From assembly GCA_020226215.1 (NCBI GenBank), contig CM035236.1, forward strand, positions 47,553,057 through 47,617,056: a stretch of 64,000 bases of DNA, in the 5' to 3' direction. A program made the position numbers and the translations under genes. The notes under the pieces were generated by a model. That model saw only the letters and a program-made list of their open reading frames with translations. It had not been told where the DNA came from and searched no databases. The DNA is from Sindora glabra. Lineage: Eukaryota; Streptophyta; Magnoliopsida; Fabales; Fabaceae. Positions 11,506-24,370 of this stretch are shown here, one piece after another. Numbering within the stretch: the first letter of the stretch is position 1; the number at the start of each line of letters is the position of its first letter.

Positions 11506-14500
11506 CACTACTACAAAATTAGTAATTAACAATTTAACATTGTTGGATAGATTTTAATTACCACTAATATTGGCATTTATTTTGATGCGTTACCATTTTT
11601 CAAATTATATAAAATTTTAAGATGATGAACATAAAATATAACCAACATTTATATTAAAATATTGATATTTTTGAAATTAGTAAAAAATTTATTACATCAA
11701 TTTTAATTTTAAAAAAATTAAAGTTTTGTGTCACAATATAATATACCGGTATTTTTCTCAACCATCATTTAAAAAGGCATTTGATGTTTGTTACTACGAA
11801 GAGTGACAAGTTGACACATCGGTTTTTTATATAACTAAAGTTGAAAGGTACTAACTAAAACATAGGATGTTAATTTGTATTAAATAACTATTGTCCAAAA
11901 GTCATTCGAATTGTCTCATTGCGAATATAAAATATTTATACATTAGGATTGATTTAATAATCAACATTTATAATTTTATATAAAGTTCTATTTCCCTTCA
12001 TTTTTTTAATTTAGGTGAAATAAGAGGACAATATATCATCAATGCTATATAATTACAAATATTTCAAAATTTTTTATCATGAGTTTCTCATCAAATCATG
12101 ATTATCTTCTACTTGGATAGGATACTCATGATCATAAAATATTTATAATTTGATAAAAAAATTCATAATCGTAATATTCAAAGTATTTTTAATTTGACAA
12201 CATCAATGGTGTGTGTTATCATCATATTCCATCTAGTACTGAAGGAATGAATGGCTAATGTTTATAGAATATAGTGAAGCACTTCAACATGATGAAAATG
12301 GATAAGATCTCTTCACTAAATAATTACAACAAGGATTTTAATTTCTTTAACATGAGGAATGGATTATTATGCATGCTATAATGTCCTATACAACGATTTT
12401 TAGTTAACATCGATAATATTGTTAGAAATATGATTTGTAATTGGTATTTATTATTAGAAAAATATTATGATACAAAAAAGTTAATAATTGTTTAAGAAAA
12501 TTGATATTAGTTGGTAGAAAATGTTAGGATGTAAAAGTTAAACTAAAAAAATAAAAAAAAGAATAAACCACATTGATTATTTATTAAAAAATTGGAAAGA
12601 AAAGAATAAATCACAACAATTTTTTGACCTAATCAACATATAAAAGTATAGTACTAACCATCTAACTTGTAATTAATGGTAACCATTTATTAAGGATGGT
12701 ATTTACAAGATATTAAGAATTGCCAAAGCTTACCATGTTGACTTTTTGATATCGGTTAAACTAAAAACTTGATTTTGAAAGTGAAATATAAAATCATTAC
12801 ATGTTTGTTTTCATTTAATGACTAACGTCTATTTTGAAACTTACTCTTTATAAATTTCTCTTTCACTCCATCTTTTTTTTCAGGTGGCATAAGAAGATAA
12901 CACACCCATTCTTGCTACAATTTAGAAAAGCTTTACATCTTATGTCATGAGCATCCCATCAAACTGTAATTATCTTTCACCCTTAAATGGATGATCATGA
13001 GCAGAAGATATTCGTGATTTAATGCAACTTCGATAATCATAATATTTGAAATATTTCTAAGTATGTAACATTGATAGATGTATTGTCCTTATATTCCACT
13101 CATTACTATAAGGAATAAATGGTTAATTCCTGTAGAATCTTATAAAGTACTTCAACATGAGGAAAACAATGTAGGTCTCTTTAACATACTAGAGTTTATC
13201 ATACTTTAATATTGATAATGTTGTTTGAGAAAATGGAACCTATTGTTAGAAATATATCAAGATATAGAAAGTTGTTGTTTAAGAAAATGGTACTCATTGA
13301 TAGAAAAATATCATAATGTAAGAGTTATATTTAGGAAAAAAAAGTAAACAACATTGAATTTTGTAACCTAATTGACATATTAATGTATAACATCAACCAC
13401 CTATCTTATAATAAATGATAAGCATTTATCAATAATGGCAACAAACATTTTCCAATGTCAAATTTTATTATCAATTGACATCTAATGTTCAAAGTCAACA
13501 ACCAAGAGTTACAAGATATTGTGAAATTACCAAAACTTACAAGGTATTAAAACTTATGACTAAAGGTATTTCAACAATCATTTATGAACTTGTACCTTGC
13601 ATCTATAAATTTTATTCTCACTTACTATTTGAAACATATAGGCAATGCCTTAACTTTTATTATTAAGATAGATTACCTTAAAAAAAAAAGGCTTCTAAGT
13701 TTGAATGTGTATACCATCATATTGATCTGCATTACCAGTTCTATTAGAAGATTATGGAATTAATCAAAATTTCTTCTAGGAACTTGTACCTATATTTTGG
13801 CCATACATATAGGAATTCTACAAAGAATTTGGAAGGATTTCAAATAAGATTCCTTCCAAATGCTTTATAGAATGCTAGTATTCATTACTGAAGTTTAGGC
13901 ATAAGTCTCTAGAAGGAATTTTGAGTAATTCTGACACTTTCTCAATAGCTTTGCTAATATTGAATATTATGATTTATACTTTTTTTTATCTCAAAAGCCT
14001 TTTGTATTGATGGATTCAAAAAGTTATTGATCTTCATCCTCTATCTCAATCTCAAAAGCCATCTTTATTAGGTTTGATATAAAGATAGCTTATCTTCCAT
14101 CTTAAAAAGAACATTTAGAAATATGAAGAAAACAAATGGATTGCAAAAGTAATGATGAATTGTAGTAAGAAGAAGTTGCATATCCATTTTTGCATTAATA
14201 AATGCATAAATGGTTAAGCAATTTTTCCTCTTACTATAATTTATTATCACTTTGCAAGCATTTACACCTTTCAACTTAAAAGCCATTAGCAATATGTAGG
14301 AATTATAAATAGAGGATAACCATATTTCTTTTTAGTTTATGTAAGGACACATATATGTTTATTGTAAATAAAAAGTTTGTTGTTTATTGCAAATAATATT
14401 TTTTTCATTTTTTAAGTTTACATACTGATATGAAAATAAATGAAATGGCAAAATTGATTTTCATGATAGATTGTCTCCTTTCTCATATATTTCATTTGCA

Positions 14501-15878
14501 TTTAATCTGTTACTATTTATGATGGATATGTAAATTGTTATCTGCCTCTAGTCCATTGTATATGATGTGCATTTGACCATTTTAAAATGATTCTAGAAAA
14601 ATTCTTGATTGTTCTAGAATAGTTATGGAAAAAGTTACACAAGCAAAAGATATCTATTTTTTAATATTATGATGTTAGTTTTTATTTAGCAACTAATGTT
14701 AAACATTACTTAATGAGATAATGTTATTGTCCTAAAGATGATAGTGTTTTTTGACCTAACTAGCATTTAATATAAATTTAGACATGATTTTTTGTATTAA
14801 CCAACATGGAAAATTTGACTCCAGTCATGAATTCAAAATAAAAATGTTAAAGCATGGTATGAATTGAAAATGAAAAGGTTAAAGCATTAGCATCATCTGC
14901 AAATTTCATCTTAAAACTTTTTTAATTCTAAAATACTTTATTTAATGAGGTATATTATCCTTTTAACGTTAATAATTCTTCTTTTCATTTTTGTCTTTTT
15001 GCTTACCAATTATTTCCCATAATTCTAGTTTTGTGCATTGAATATAAAAGTAAGGATATGTTAAGTTTTTGTATTTATTCTTACAATGTAGTTTCTATTT
15101 ATAATCAATCATATTTTATTACCTAACTATCATTTTGATGTAGCTTTTATAAGTTTGTGAAGACAAGAAATTTAATTTCATTAATCTTTTTGGCATTTTG
15201 TGATAATGTCTACTATTTATTTATATGAAAATATGTAATATCATACAATATTTTTTTTATAAATGCTCATTGCATTTACAAGTATTATATTCAAAAGGCT
15301 TTTCTAAGGAGTGCAAACTTCACATATTAAACAACATGTACTAAGACAATTTTTTCCAAGCATCCATCTTTGATTGGAATATTGTAGAGAATCTTTTACC
15401 ATTTTCAATATTTTATTATTCAATTCATTTTTTGAAATTGGAATTTTTTATGGTTATAGGAGATGTTAATTTCTATTTCTAGTTAGAAATACAAGAGAAA
15501 TAAGGATGATGAGAGAATAAGAAATAAGGGAATAGGGTTAGGGTTAAGGATAAAAAATGAGGAAAAATGGGATGGGTGTTAGGGATGGGGAAGGAATATA
15601 AAATTTTAGTTGATTTAAATGACCAATATGGTATTATGGAAATAAAATGTTAGTTTTTTGAAAACAAATGATATTTAATACTATTTTCCACAATGATAGG
15701 AAAATAAATGACGTGGATTGTTTTTGATATAAAAATTGATGTAGTTATTATATTTTATGATGATTTCAAGAATGACATTAAAACTACAAATACCATGATG
15801 CTCGATTAAAAAATTAGTCAGTCTCCAATATGTAATCTCCTAAACACCTGACATCAATCAATTTTTTTTGTAGTAGTT
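11506..15878 (+). mobile_element. CACTA-like (En/Spm superfamily) non-autonomous element, copy 1
   Basis: The left end is CACTACTACAAAA. The right end is its inverted complement TTTTGTAGTAGTT, with the last base changed. Both ends are flanked by the 3-bp target duplication TCA (11503-11505 and 15879-15881). Length is 4373 bases. No transposase similarity and no long frame is visible, so it would have needed enzymes from elsewhere. The interior has an imperfect direct duplication (about 11990-12650 and 12860-13420) and a G-rich segment near 15520-15595. Copies 2 and 3 of the same family lie inverted at 28183-50021 and from 50800. Confidence 0.8.
11990..13420 (+). repeat. Internal direct duplication of CACTA-like copy 1
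   Basis: Two units, about 11990-12650 and 12860-13420, share in order: an 'aggtg..ataaga' segment, 'tcatgag..tcccatcaaa'-like, 'catgatca', 'attccat/attccactc', 'gaatgg..taat', 'cacttcaacatga' and 'gatgtaa' motifs. The same units appear inverted in copy 3 (about 53410-54190), so the duplication predates the spread of the family. Confidence 0.55.
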
Positions 15879-15894
15879 TCAAATTTCTCAACAC

Positions 15895-16090
15895 TAGCCC
15901 ACCACTAATTTTAACACTTTATTAAATTTAGATACTATAGGTTGAGTCTTGACCCATTTATTATTTATCAATGGTTATCCTATTGTTTTGTTTCTACACT
16001 TATTTGAAATTTATTTAATATTTATAATTATAATTTATACATGATATGCAAGAGAGTTTGAAAGCATTTTTGTCATCATATTAAATTTAA
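15895..16090 (+). repeat. Direct repeat flanking CACTA-like copy 1 (right copy)
   Basis: Right-hand counterpart of 11260-11480; see there for the shared motifs. Confidence 0.6.
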
Positions 16091-16255
16091 ATATTAAATT
16101 ATTTTAAAAATAGTAATAAAGAATGCTCTTTACTTATTAATTTGTGTCCTAGTTACATACTATAATCATGGTCTATTTACTTTAAAAAATTTAATTAAAT
16201 TAAATAACCATCAAATATGCAAACATTTAATTTATTGATTAATTAGTGTGATTAT

Positions 16256-16365
16256 TGCCAAGAGCCCTTAACTCAAGTGGCATTTGATATTTGTTGAAAG
16301 TTTTGCACCTTCTACTGCATTCAGGATTCGATCCTTGATCCTTATATGTGTTTATTAGTTTAACC
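16256..16365 (+). mobile_element. Possible tRNA-derived SINE segment
   Basis: 'TTAACTCAAGTGG' (16268-16280) resembles a pol III A box. 'GGATTCGATCC' (16324-16334), about 50 bases later, resembles a B box. No tRNA cloverleaf forms, and the A/T-rich tail is not distinctive. This could also be a chance resemblance. Confidence 0.35.
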
Positions 16366-16812
16366 ACTTCTATAATTATAAAAAAAATTAGTGCAATTAT
16401 TGATAGCTTAAATTGAAACATTTAATTTGAATAAAAAAAATGAGAGTGAACATAAGCTAAATTGAATTTTATTCAATAATCATGTTATGGAATTATTTCC
16501 ATTTGTAAGATCTAAATTTTTGTAATTATTGTCTTAATTATTTACAATATCACTTTTTCTTTTCGCAAAAATTTCATCTAATCAATTAAGTGACTATAAG
16601 TAATTGGCTTAGTTATGTGATTAATAATTAGTAACTAAAATCTTCGATTACTTCATTTAAAATGATTAATTAGTGAATAGTATTGAAAGAGAGAACTAAT
16701 AGCATAAAATTCAATTAATACTAAGGATTACTAATCTCCACATGCATATATAGAAGTTAACAAATAACAACTTCCAATTTATAATTTAATGATAATAAAA
16801 TAATAAAGGATA

Positions 16813-17123
16813 CTCCATCCTTTTTTTTATTTATCACATTTTAAAGAAATTTTTTATTCATATTTATCTATTGCTCTGGAATTTTAATAAAATATTAAAT
16901 ATTTTTTTAAATTTTATCCTTTTTTTATTAATAAATACTTTATTATTTTGCATTCTTAACCCATTTATATTTATTCCATCATATTTTTTTCTATTTTCAA
17001 CTATTTTGAACATTGTATATAAAGGGTAGTTTTGAAAACTTCACTAAAAATAAATATATTAAACCACTTTCTTAATATCTTTGAAATCAGTTAACTACAA
17101 CATATAAAATGAAATGGATGAAG
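16813..17123. mobile_element. Stowaway-like (Tc1/mariner) MITE
   Basis: The left terminus CTCCATCC and the right terminus GGATGAAG are inverted complements (one mismatch). Each is flanked by TA, the target duplication of Stowaway elements (16811-16812 and 17124-17125). The length of 311 bases is normal for the class. There is no coding capacity. Confidence 0.65.
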
Positions 17124-17139
17124 TATTATAGTTGTTTTG

Positions 17140-17395
17140 CCACCTCCATTAATTTTATAATTTAATAAGTATATTTATTATAGAGATAAGAAAAAAATAA
17201 GTTACGTTAATTTAAATATTCTAAATTAATATTTTTCATTAAATTTAACTAAATAATATTTATTATTTTATTATCATTAAATTAATAGTATGATTTTTTT
17301 TGTTCAAATAAAAAAAACAAAGGTTACTAACCCCTACATATGGTATAGAAGTTAACAATCCTCATGTACAAATATATAGCTCCATATTACATAAT
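17140..17395 (+). repeat. Non-coding block repeated upstream of the defensin-like loci
   Basis: It matches about 20745-21060 (upstream of the pseudogene at 21634) and, more weakly, 60170-60340 (upstream of the exon at 62107). Shared motifs include 'attatcattaaattaata' and 'ttactaacc'. This copy has no recognisable peptide exon after it, which suggests a locus whose coding part is lost. Confidence 0.5.
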
Positions 17396-17400
17396 TAATA

Positions 17401-17657
17401 CTCTCTTCATTTATTTTTAAATGTCATTCAAAATTAATATATAAGGATTAAAGAAGGAAATAAACAACTTTAATTTTAGAAAATATGAATAATGATTTAC
17501 TAATACGTCTTTTATTGAAATTTAACTAATAAATGAAGTTGTTGATCATTTAATATTTGAGAGGGGACAATAAATGCAATCTTTATTTTTTAAAGTGATA
17601 AATAATTGAAAATAAATTTTTTTCTCTAAAATAATATTTAAAAAGGAATATAGGAAA
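17401..17657. mobile_element. Stowaway-like MITE, second copy
   Basis: It starts CTCTCTTCATTT directly after TA and ends in an 'atttaaaaaggaat' segment. The interior is similar to 21103-21377 and 10985-11215. The right terminus is mutated, so its end is approximate. Confidence 0.5.
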
Positions 17658-17659
17658 TA

Positions 17660-18400
17660 ATTAACAAGAGAAAAGGTAGTATAAATTGAATTTTATTGAT
17701 TAATTATTGCCATGTAATTTATGATTGAATATCATTTTGGTCAGCCTAAATTAAGGAAGGCTTTATGTTTTGAGTAACCTAAATGGTTTTATTTACTAAT
17801 GCTAAGGTGGACTAATGACCGGGAGTCAAATTTCTTTCTGTCAAGAGGCAAATCAAAATTAAAAATATTGAGGGATTAAGTAGCAAAATCATTCATAAAC
17901 ATAATTTGATAAGATTAATGTTACCATTTAATTTGCTGATAAAACTAGACTAAGCTACTCTTGAAATAGTATTAGACCACGGTCTGTCCATCCTTTAAGT
18001 AATCAATATTGACTTTTCCTTTTATTAAAAAAAGAGGTTCCTTGTCATTAATTTTAAAAATTTTAAATAACATTAAATTATTGATTTGATTGGAAGGTTG
18101 ACAATTAATTAGATTAAGTTAAGGAATTAGATTGGTAATGAATTTGATTCTGTTAAAGAATTAAAATTAATTAGATAAATTGTGTGTAAATCTTGAAATT
18201 ATTGATTTTAATTGAGTGATTGTGTCATGATCACTTGGTTATGATTAGTGTGAAATTTGTTTCCTAATTTTCATTAATAAAAACTATCTAATTTTAGTAT
18301 TAATGAATAGTTGCCAACAAATAATTTGGTTTAATAGATAATTTCAAAGAACATACGTACCATGGAGTTTAAATTGTCCCTAACTATTATTATTTCTGTA
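17660..18400. other. Intergenic DNA, nothing recognised
   Basis: No gene, RNA or terminal repeat was recognised. Its first bases resemble the sequence after 21377, which continues the old duplication. Confidence 0.35.
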
Positions 18401-18414
18401 AAAATCAAACCATC

Positions 18415-20562
18415 TGTAATTATAATTTAATTCTGAGTAATTTTGACTATGGCTACTCAATGGAAAATATCCAAAGAATCTCTCATTTTATAAGTTGCTT
18501 GTGGTAGTAGAGTTCCTGCAACCTATCTATAGAATATTTTAAATAAATATAATGAGTTACATACTCAATAAGTAAATAACTTACTCAACTAAATGCAAAC
18601 AAGCCCACATCACCATCCTTTATAAGTTGTGAATACAACTATAACAATATTCAAGCATAGCTATATTTTAGCACATACATCATATAGCATTATCACTATT
18701 ATTCTTAGCAAATAATAAACATTGAAAATGAAGATAACAAATACTTACCCACCTTCTCAAAATAACTCAACATTTTATTATTTCATATAATAAATAACAC
18801 ATAAGCATAAACATTAAAATCAAAATCAATTTTAGTGTCAAGGATTTCTTTCATCCTGCCTACTTGGCCAACCTGCCTACCTGGCCAACGTGCCTACCTT
18901 TCATGAGCATTGGATAGGATATGGTGTATCATATAGCTTAAGGGCTTGTTTATGAGACATAAAATGACTTGGTACTTACTAAAACACTCCAACTTTTACA
19001 AGAAAGAACATCAAGGTGGAGAGTCATGCTTTGATACTATTCACATATGAAAGCTCCCAAAGCATGGTTTTCGATGCTTATATGAAGAAAACCTAAGTTT
19101 TAGTATCACACACACATATCATAACCAAATATCCCACCTTGTGCTTTCTTTCACAATAATAGTCCCTACCCAAATGATCCTTCTTATAACTTTTAGGTCT
19201 CGCGTTATCTCTTCTTAATATCTTCTATTCATCATTTCATTCAATATCCACCATAATTCTAATCACATTCATAATTAATAAACAATCATTTATAATCATG
19301 TAACCATTCACACCTAATCACATATATTCACCTTCACAATTGCTATGATACTAATAAGCACCAATACATATCTAGATATTCATATACTATCTCACATTGT
19401 CATATAATTCTATAATATATGCAAACTAGAAGTATTCCACTGTGGTATCCCATTACTTGGTTCATAATTATGAAATATTTTTATGAAGTATTTTACTATT
19501 GTATCCCAATACTTAGTTTAGAAATTAAAATAATAAAATATAGTAATAGACTACTTACATCCAAAAGCAAACTCAAGCCTTAGTATTGGAATATAGTATA
19601 TGAATATAGCCTTTGAGGGCTAGTATTTGAATGCTAGTCTAGAATTTCTAGAAATCCATAAGAAAATGTAGAATAATCAACCAAACTCAAAATTTAACCC
19701 TCATATAGCATCATCAATTCATTAACACCATTTCAATCATTATTTAACAATTTTTAGCTAAAAGTAACATAAACTTACTCTAGCAACAACACTTAACACT
19801 AAAATCATCAATTATCATACAAATTAACTAACAACCAAATAAAAGTTAAGCTTCCAATCTTTTCTAATTAAGTAGATTACTTGGTGTTTACTCTTATCAA
19901 TGGCTAACCAAACAAATTAAATCTCATTTCTTCATCTTTTTAAAATCAAAACTCCTTCAAAACTAAGCTACAAGAAGAGAATCTCTTACTTGGGAATAAA
20001 TGGATAATGATTCTTTGAATACTCTTAGCTCAATCTCACTAGAAAATGATGGAATTGGCTTAAATGAAATAAAAGAGAAGTTGAGATTGAAGTGAGGGAA
20101 AGGATTAGCTAAAAATTCTAGAGGAATGGAGAAAAATTAAAGGGAAAATGGGTTTTTAACGCAATAGGGAAATTTAGTGATTTTAATGAATTTTAGGAGT
20201 AAAATAGGAAAAGGTCTTCCTAAATCTCCTTTATGCATTCCTATTCAAACTCAATTATTCCATAACTTCTATTTAACTTTATTCTTCTTATTTTTAGTGT
20301 AATGTTATATTTTCTTTAATTAAATTATTATCCTAAATTCATCCACGTTGATTTTATTAATATCACTTGTATAAGATGTTGCTAAAATAAATAACTATAG
20401 TAAATTCTAATCTTATACAACTTTATATTTAACTCAATTTTATCTAGTTTCATCATTAAACTATAATTTCCTTAATTTAAACATCACAATTACAATAATT
20501 ATATTCACAATAAATAATTAATTACCACATTTAGAAAAATATTATTGAAAATAATTATAACA
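18415..20562 (-). mobile_element. Probable solo LTR of a Ty3/gypsy element
   Basis: The layout resembles the long LTR of the Tekay-like element at 36458-39378 read in the same direction: a segment with 'actcaataagtaaataacttactc', then a long AT-rich middle, then 'ggtgtttactcttatc' followed by splice-leader-like and GA-rich segments. Possible ends are TG (18415) and CA (20562), with related terminal bases (TGTAATTATAATT and the complement of AATAATTATAACA). No matching 5-bp target duplication was found and no coding region is attached, so the ends are tentative. Confidence 0.4.
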
Positions 20563-20744
20563 GATCCTAATTTTCTAGAAGCATGATGGATTGTAAATTG
20601 GTATCCTCCACATATGTGAGCATTTACTTTTTTCTTTGGATAAAAAGCTCCTTGTTTTCATTTGTATGGAAAAATTATAATGCTCATTTAATAATGTAAT
20701 AAAATAAAATAATTAAGGTTATTATAGTCAATTTGTTACCTTTA

Positions 20745-21100
20745 TTGATTGTTTAATTTAATGAATATATTTATCATAGAAATGAGAGATAATGAGTAGA
20801 GTTGACTTAAATATTTTAAATTAATATTTCTTTATTAAGATTATTTTAATGTCCTTTATTATTTAATTATCATTAAATTAATAACATAATTTTTTCATCA
20901 AATTACTAACCTTTATACACATGATGTGGAGGAGGTTGGCAATTAAAACTATTTACGTATGAAATTGACGCTATAATTGAGGTTATTTAATGATTTTCTA
21001 AACCTTTCTCTTAAATCATAAATTGAATATAATAGTAGTAAATGCATAATCAGATGTGCAAGTATATATATTAACCCTTTATTATTCGTTTTGCCAATGA
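20745..21100 (+). repeat. Repeated block upstream of the defensin-like pseudogene
   Basis: It matches 17140-17395, and its second half (20940-21080) matches 61330-61480 ('tatgaaatt', 'gctataattgaggttattta'). The upstream regions of the loci at 21.6 and 62.1 kb are therefore paralogous. Confidence 0.55.
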
Positions 21101-21102
21101 AT

Positions 21103-21377
21103 AATATATTTTTTTTAAGTATCATTTACAGTCGATGTATAAATATGCATATAGAATAAGGAAGGAAATAAATAACCTTAATTTTGAAAGAGATAAGTTA
21201 TAATTACACATATTTCCTTGTTGAAAGTTAATTAGTAAGTAAAGTTGTTGAATAATTATTTAGATAGTGAAGGTAATATTTGAAAGAGGACAATAAATAT
21301 AATATTGTTTTCTAAAATTATAGATAAATAGGAGTAAATTTTTCTCTAAATCAACACTTAAAAAGAAATGGGGAGAG
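21103..21377. mobile_element. Stowaway-like MITE, third copy
   Basis: The right end is GGGGAGAG followed by TA. The left end is eroded to 'ttttttttaagtatcattt'. The interior matches 17401-17657. Confidence 0.5.
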
Positions 21378-21553
21378 TATTTATTAATAATAAATATTTT
21401 TTATTAGTTAATTGATGGCAAATTTGGGTTATGCTCATGTCTTCGGCAAGCATAATTGGAAGGATGACAACATCTTAATATCGGCACTTATTAACAATAA
21501 TATTATTTATTAATTTATTCATTTATTAATTACACTTTAAGCATAATTCTTGC

Positions 21554-21600
21554 TATAAATATAAGGAAGTAGTGGATCTCATTTCATCCAAGAATTTCCC
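21554..21600 (+). promoter_or_regulatory. TATA box and leader motif of the defensin-like pseudogene
   Basis: TATAAATA at 21554-21561 is followed by TCATTTCATCCAAG near 21579-21592. The box starts 80 bases before the ATG at 21634. The spacing is the same as at the intact gene and, before its insertion, at the 62.1-kb copy. Confidence 0.6.
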
Positions 21601-21633
21601 TACACACATTTCTCATAAAATGTATTTTGAAAT

Positions 21634-24370
21634 ATGGCAAAATTTTCTTCACAGGTTGCTTGCTTGCTGGTTTTATTTTTTATTGCAAGTGGTGATGACT
21701 TTTTCTTTCGATGTTTTTTGGGTAGAAATTCACTTTCTAGACTTTTAATGCACATTAACAATAGAGTTGATTCTACTTGAATTAATTAGGTTTTGGAAGT
21801 TTAGATACATGTTTTTTTTTCCCAATTATCTCATTGACAAAAAATAGTTTTAAAAAAATAATAAATGAATCATCTTTGCCTTTTCCTGCAATGACATAAA
21901 ATATTATTTTAAAAATTTTATTTCTTGTCATATCCAGGTAGTATATTAAGTGTATTATGACTCTTATTATTATATAAAGAAAAGTTCTTTGTCTTTTCTT
22001 GTTTCTTTGAATTGATATTTCAATATTTTTAATTTTTTTAAAAATTTATTAAGTTTATTGATAGGTTTTCAAATTAATTATATGATAATAGGCTTTAATT
22101 TTAGGGATGATTTATATTTTTTTCTCTATTTCTTTTGTGACCTTTATTTAATTTAAAATTTAATATTTACAAGTGTGGCTAAAAAAGGTCTGCTCAAAGC
22201 CAAATTTAAGGTGAATGTTATTATGAGAGAAAAATACAAATAACTCTCACTAATTATAAAGTGGTTGCATTTTATTCTCACAAACTTTAAAAATAAGCAA
22301 ATTATCCCTATTAACTATATAAGAGTTAGATTTTACCTCCACCATTAGCAAATTAATAGAAAGTGTTAGAGAAAATTACAAATTACCCCAATAACTATGA
22401 AATGATTATATTTTTCTCCTGTTAATTTTGAAAAATTATAATTTGAACCCTTGCTTATATACAACTTACAAGTAACATTTATTATCTACTTAATTAAACC
22501 TTTTATTAAATTATATATTTTTAAAAAAAATTTAAGCATAAATCATAATATTATTATATGTTAGATTATTACATCATTTTTTTAATAATTTTTATGTTAT
22601 AGATTAATAAAAATTAAATTAAATATATAAAAATTTAATCAAATACTTGAAAATGAATTGTGAAATTATGAGTAAAAAATGATATAATAAAGTAATGCAC
22701 AATAATGTTGTAATTTATGTTTACTATTATTATTCAATATTGGCCATTATTATCTAATTTTTTTTCTTTGAATTAGTCACTTATTCCATAGAATATGAGC
22801 CGAAAATATCAAGTAACACCAATGTTATACTATATGAAAAAAAAATAAAAAGTTTATCATTTGTATTTCATATGATTATATTCAATTTAATTTTAATACT
22901 ACATCGATCATGGTGGTGATAAGTAATAATTTTCATTCTACCTCTCAAGATTTTTTTATCAATTTATTTTATTTAAATTTTAATAATTATACAGTTTATA
23001 AATTATCTTTAGTTTATTTCTTTATAATTTATCATTCATTGTAATACTCATATTTAAACTAATATGCCTATTTTTACAAAGAGATTATATTAATTAGTAA
23101 GTTTACTTTATTTGCCAAACACATTTTTTTTTGTAAATTTTTTAAAATTTTAAAGTTTTCATTTATAATCTTTTATCTCAAAAAAATATTAATGATATAA
23201 GTAGACTAAAATTATAATATTTTATCTTTTATGTTGAAAAAAGATTTGTTAAGAAAATCTTTTTATTTTTTTAAGATAAAAGATTATAATTTTAATCTAC
23301 TTATATCATTAAAGCGTTTTTGTTTTTGAGATAAAAGATTATAAATGAAAAATTTAGAATTGTAACAAATTTATAAAAAAATATATGTTTAGTAAATAAA
23401 GTAAACTTACTAACTACTATAAGCTTTTTCTAAAAATAGATATATTAGTCTAGAAATGTGTATTGTAATGAATTATAAATTTTAGAAAAATAAAATAAAG
23501 ATAATTTATAAACTATATAATTATTAAAACTTAAATAAAATAAATTATTAAAAAATTGAAGAGGTAAAATAAAAATTATTGTTTATCATCACATTGATCA
23601 TTATAATATAGAAATTAAACTGAATATGATCATACGAAATGAAAATGATAAGTTTTTGTTCTTTTTTTTATATAATATAGCATTTATATTAATTTCACTT
23701 TTTTACTTAATATTTTCAACTCATATTTTATAGAATGAGAGACTAATTCAAAGAAAAAAAATTAGATAATGATGGTCAATATTAAATAGTATTAGTAAAT
23801 ATAAATTACAATATTACTTTGTGCTAAGTTATTATATCATTTTTTATTCATAATTTCACAATTTATTTTCAAGTACTTAATTAATTTTTATATATTTAAT
23901 TTAATTTTTATTAACTATATAACATAAAAATTATGTAAAAAAATAATGTGACAATCTAACATATAATAATATTATTATTTATGCTTAAAAACTATTTCAA
24001 AAATATCATATAATCTAATAAAAGGGTTAATTAAGTAAATAATGTGTGTTACTTGTAAGTTTTATATAAGTAAAGGTTCAAATTATAATTTTTCAAAATT
24101 AATAGGGGAAAAATATAATTATTTAATAATTACTAGCGATAATTTATAATTTTCTCTAACATTTTTCATTAATTTGCTAATTGTAGGGGTAAAATTCAAC
24201 TTTGATATAGTTAGTAGGGCTAATTTGCTTGTTTTTAAAGTTTGTAAGGGGTAAAATACAACTACCCTATGTTTGGTGGGAGTTATTTGCATTTTCTCTT
24301 ATTATGATTTAGCATGCATTAATCAAAGTTATTGGTGTAGACCTCCAAAAAAATGTTAAAACCTAATAAG
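21634..24370 (+). pseudogene. Defensin-like gene, exon 2 frameshifted and split by a Mutator-like element
   Basis: Exon 1 (21634-21691) encodes MAKFSSQVACLLVLFFIAS, almost the same signal peptide as the intact gene, with a donor GT at the same codon phase. Exon 2 starts near 22174 after a TTACAAG acceptor with a 'tgtggctaaaaaagg' segment matching the intact gene, and gives a Cys-Ser-Lys-Pro segment before a stop. At 22227 it is interrupted by a 2072-base foldback element, and it resumes at 24308. The resumed frame holds a Cys-Tyr-Tyr segment and ends with Cys-X6-Cys-Arg-Pro-Pro-Lys-Lys, which lines up with Cys-X4-Cys-X-Cys-X-Pro-Pro-Pro-Lys of its paralogues with a Tyr in place of one Cys. 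One frameshift would remain even without the insertion, so the copy may have been dying before the element arrived, or may have decayed afterwards. Confidence 0.65.
22227..24298. mobile_element. Mutator-like foldback element with about 1-kb terminal inverted repeats
   Basis: The 9-bp target duplication TTATTATGA is perfect (22218-22226 and 24299-24307). The left terminus GAGAAAAATACAAATAACT matches the inverted right terminus GAGAAAATGCAAATAACT. The inverted similarity continues from both ends to a centre near 23260, so almost the whole 2072 bases form one long imperfect palindrome. A 9-bp duplication with long inverted repeats is typical of Mutator-like elements. There is no transposase. It lies inside exon 2 of a defensin-like pseudogene. 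Confidence 0.85.

Noticed and set aside
15530..15560. GGGTTAGGG-type words resembling telomere repeats
   Set aside because: Only one or two units, and the same G-rich block is present inverted in CACTA-like copy 2, so it is a subterminal feature of that family and not an interstitial telomere.
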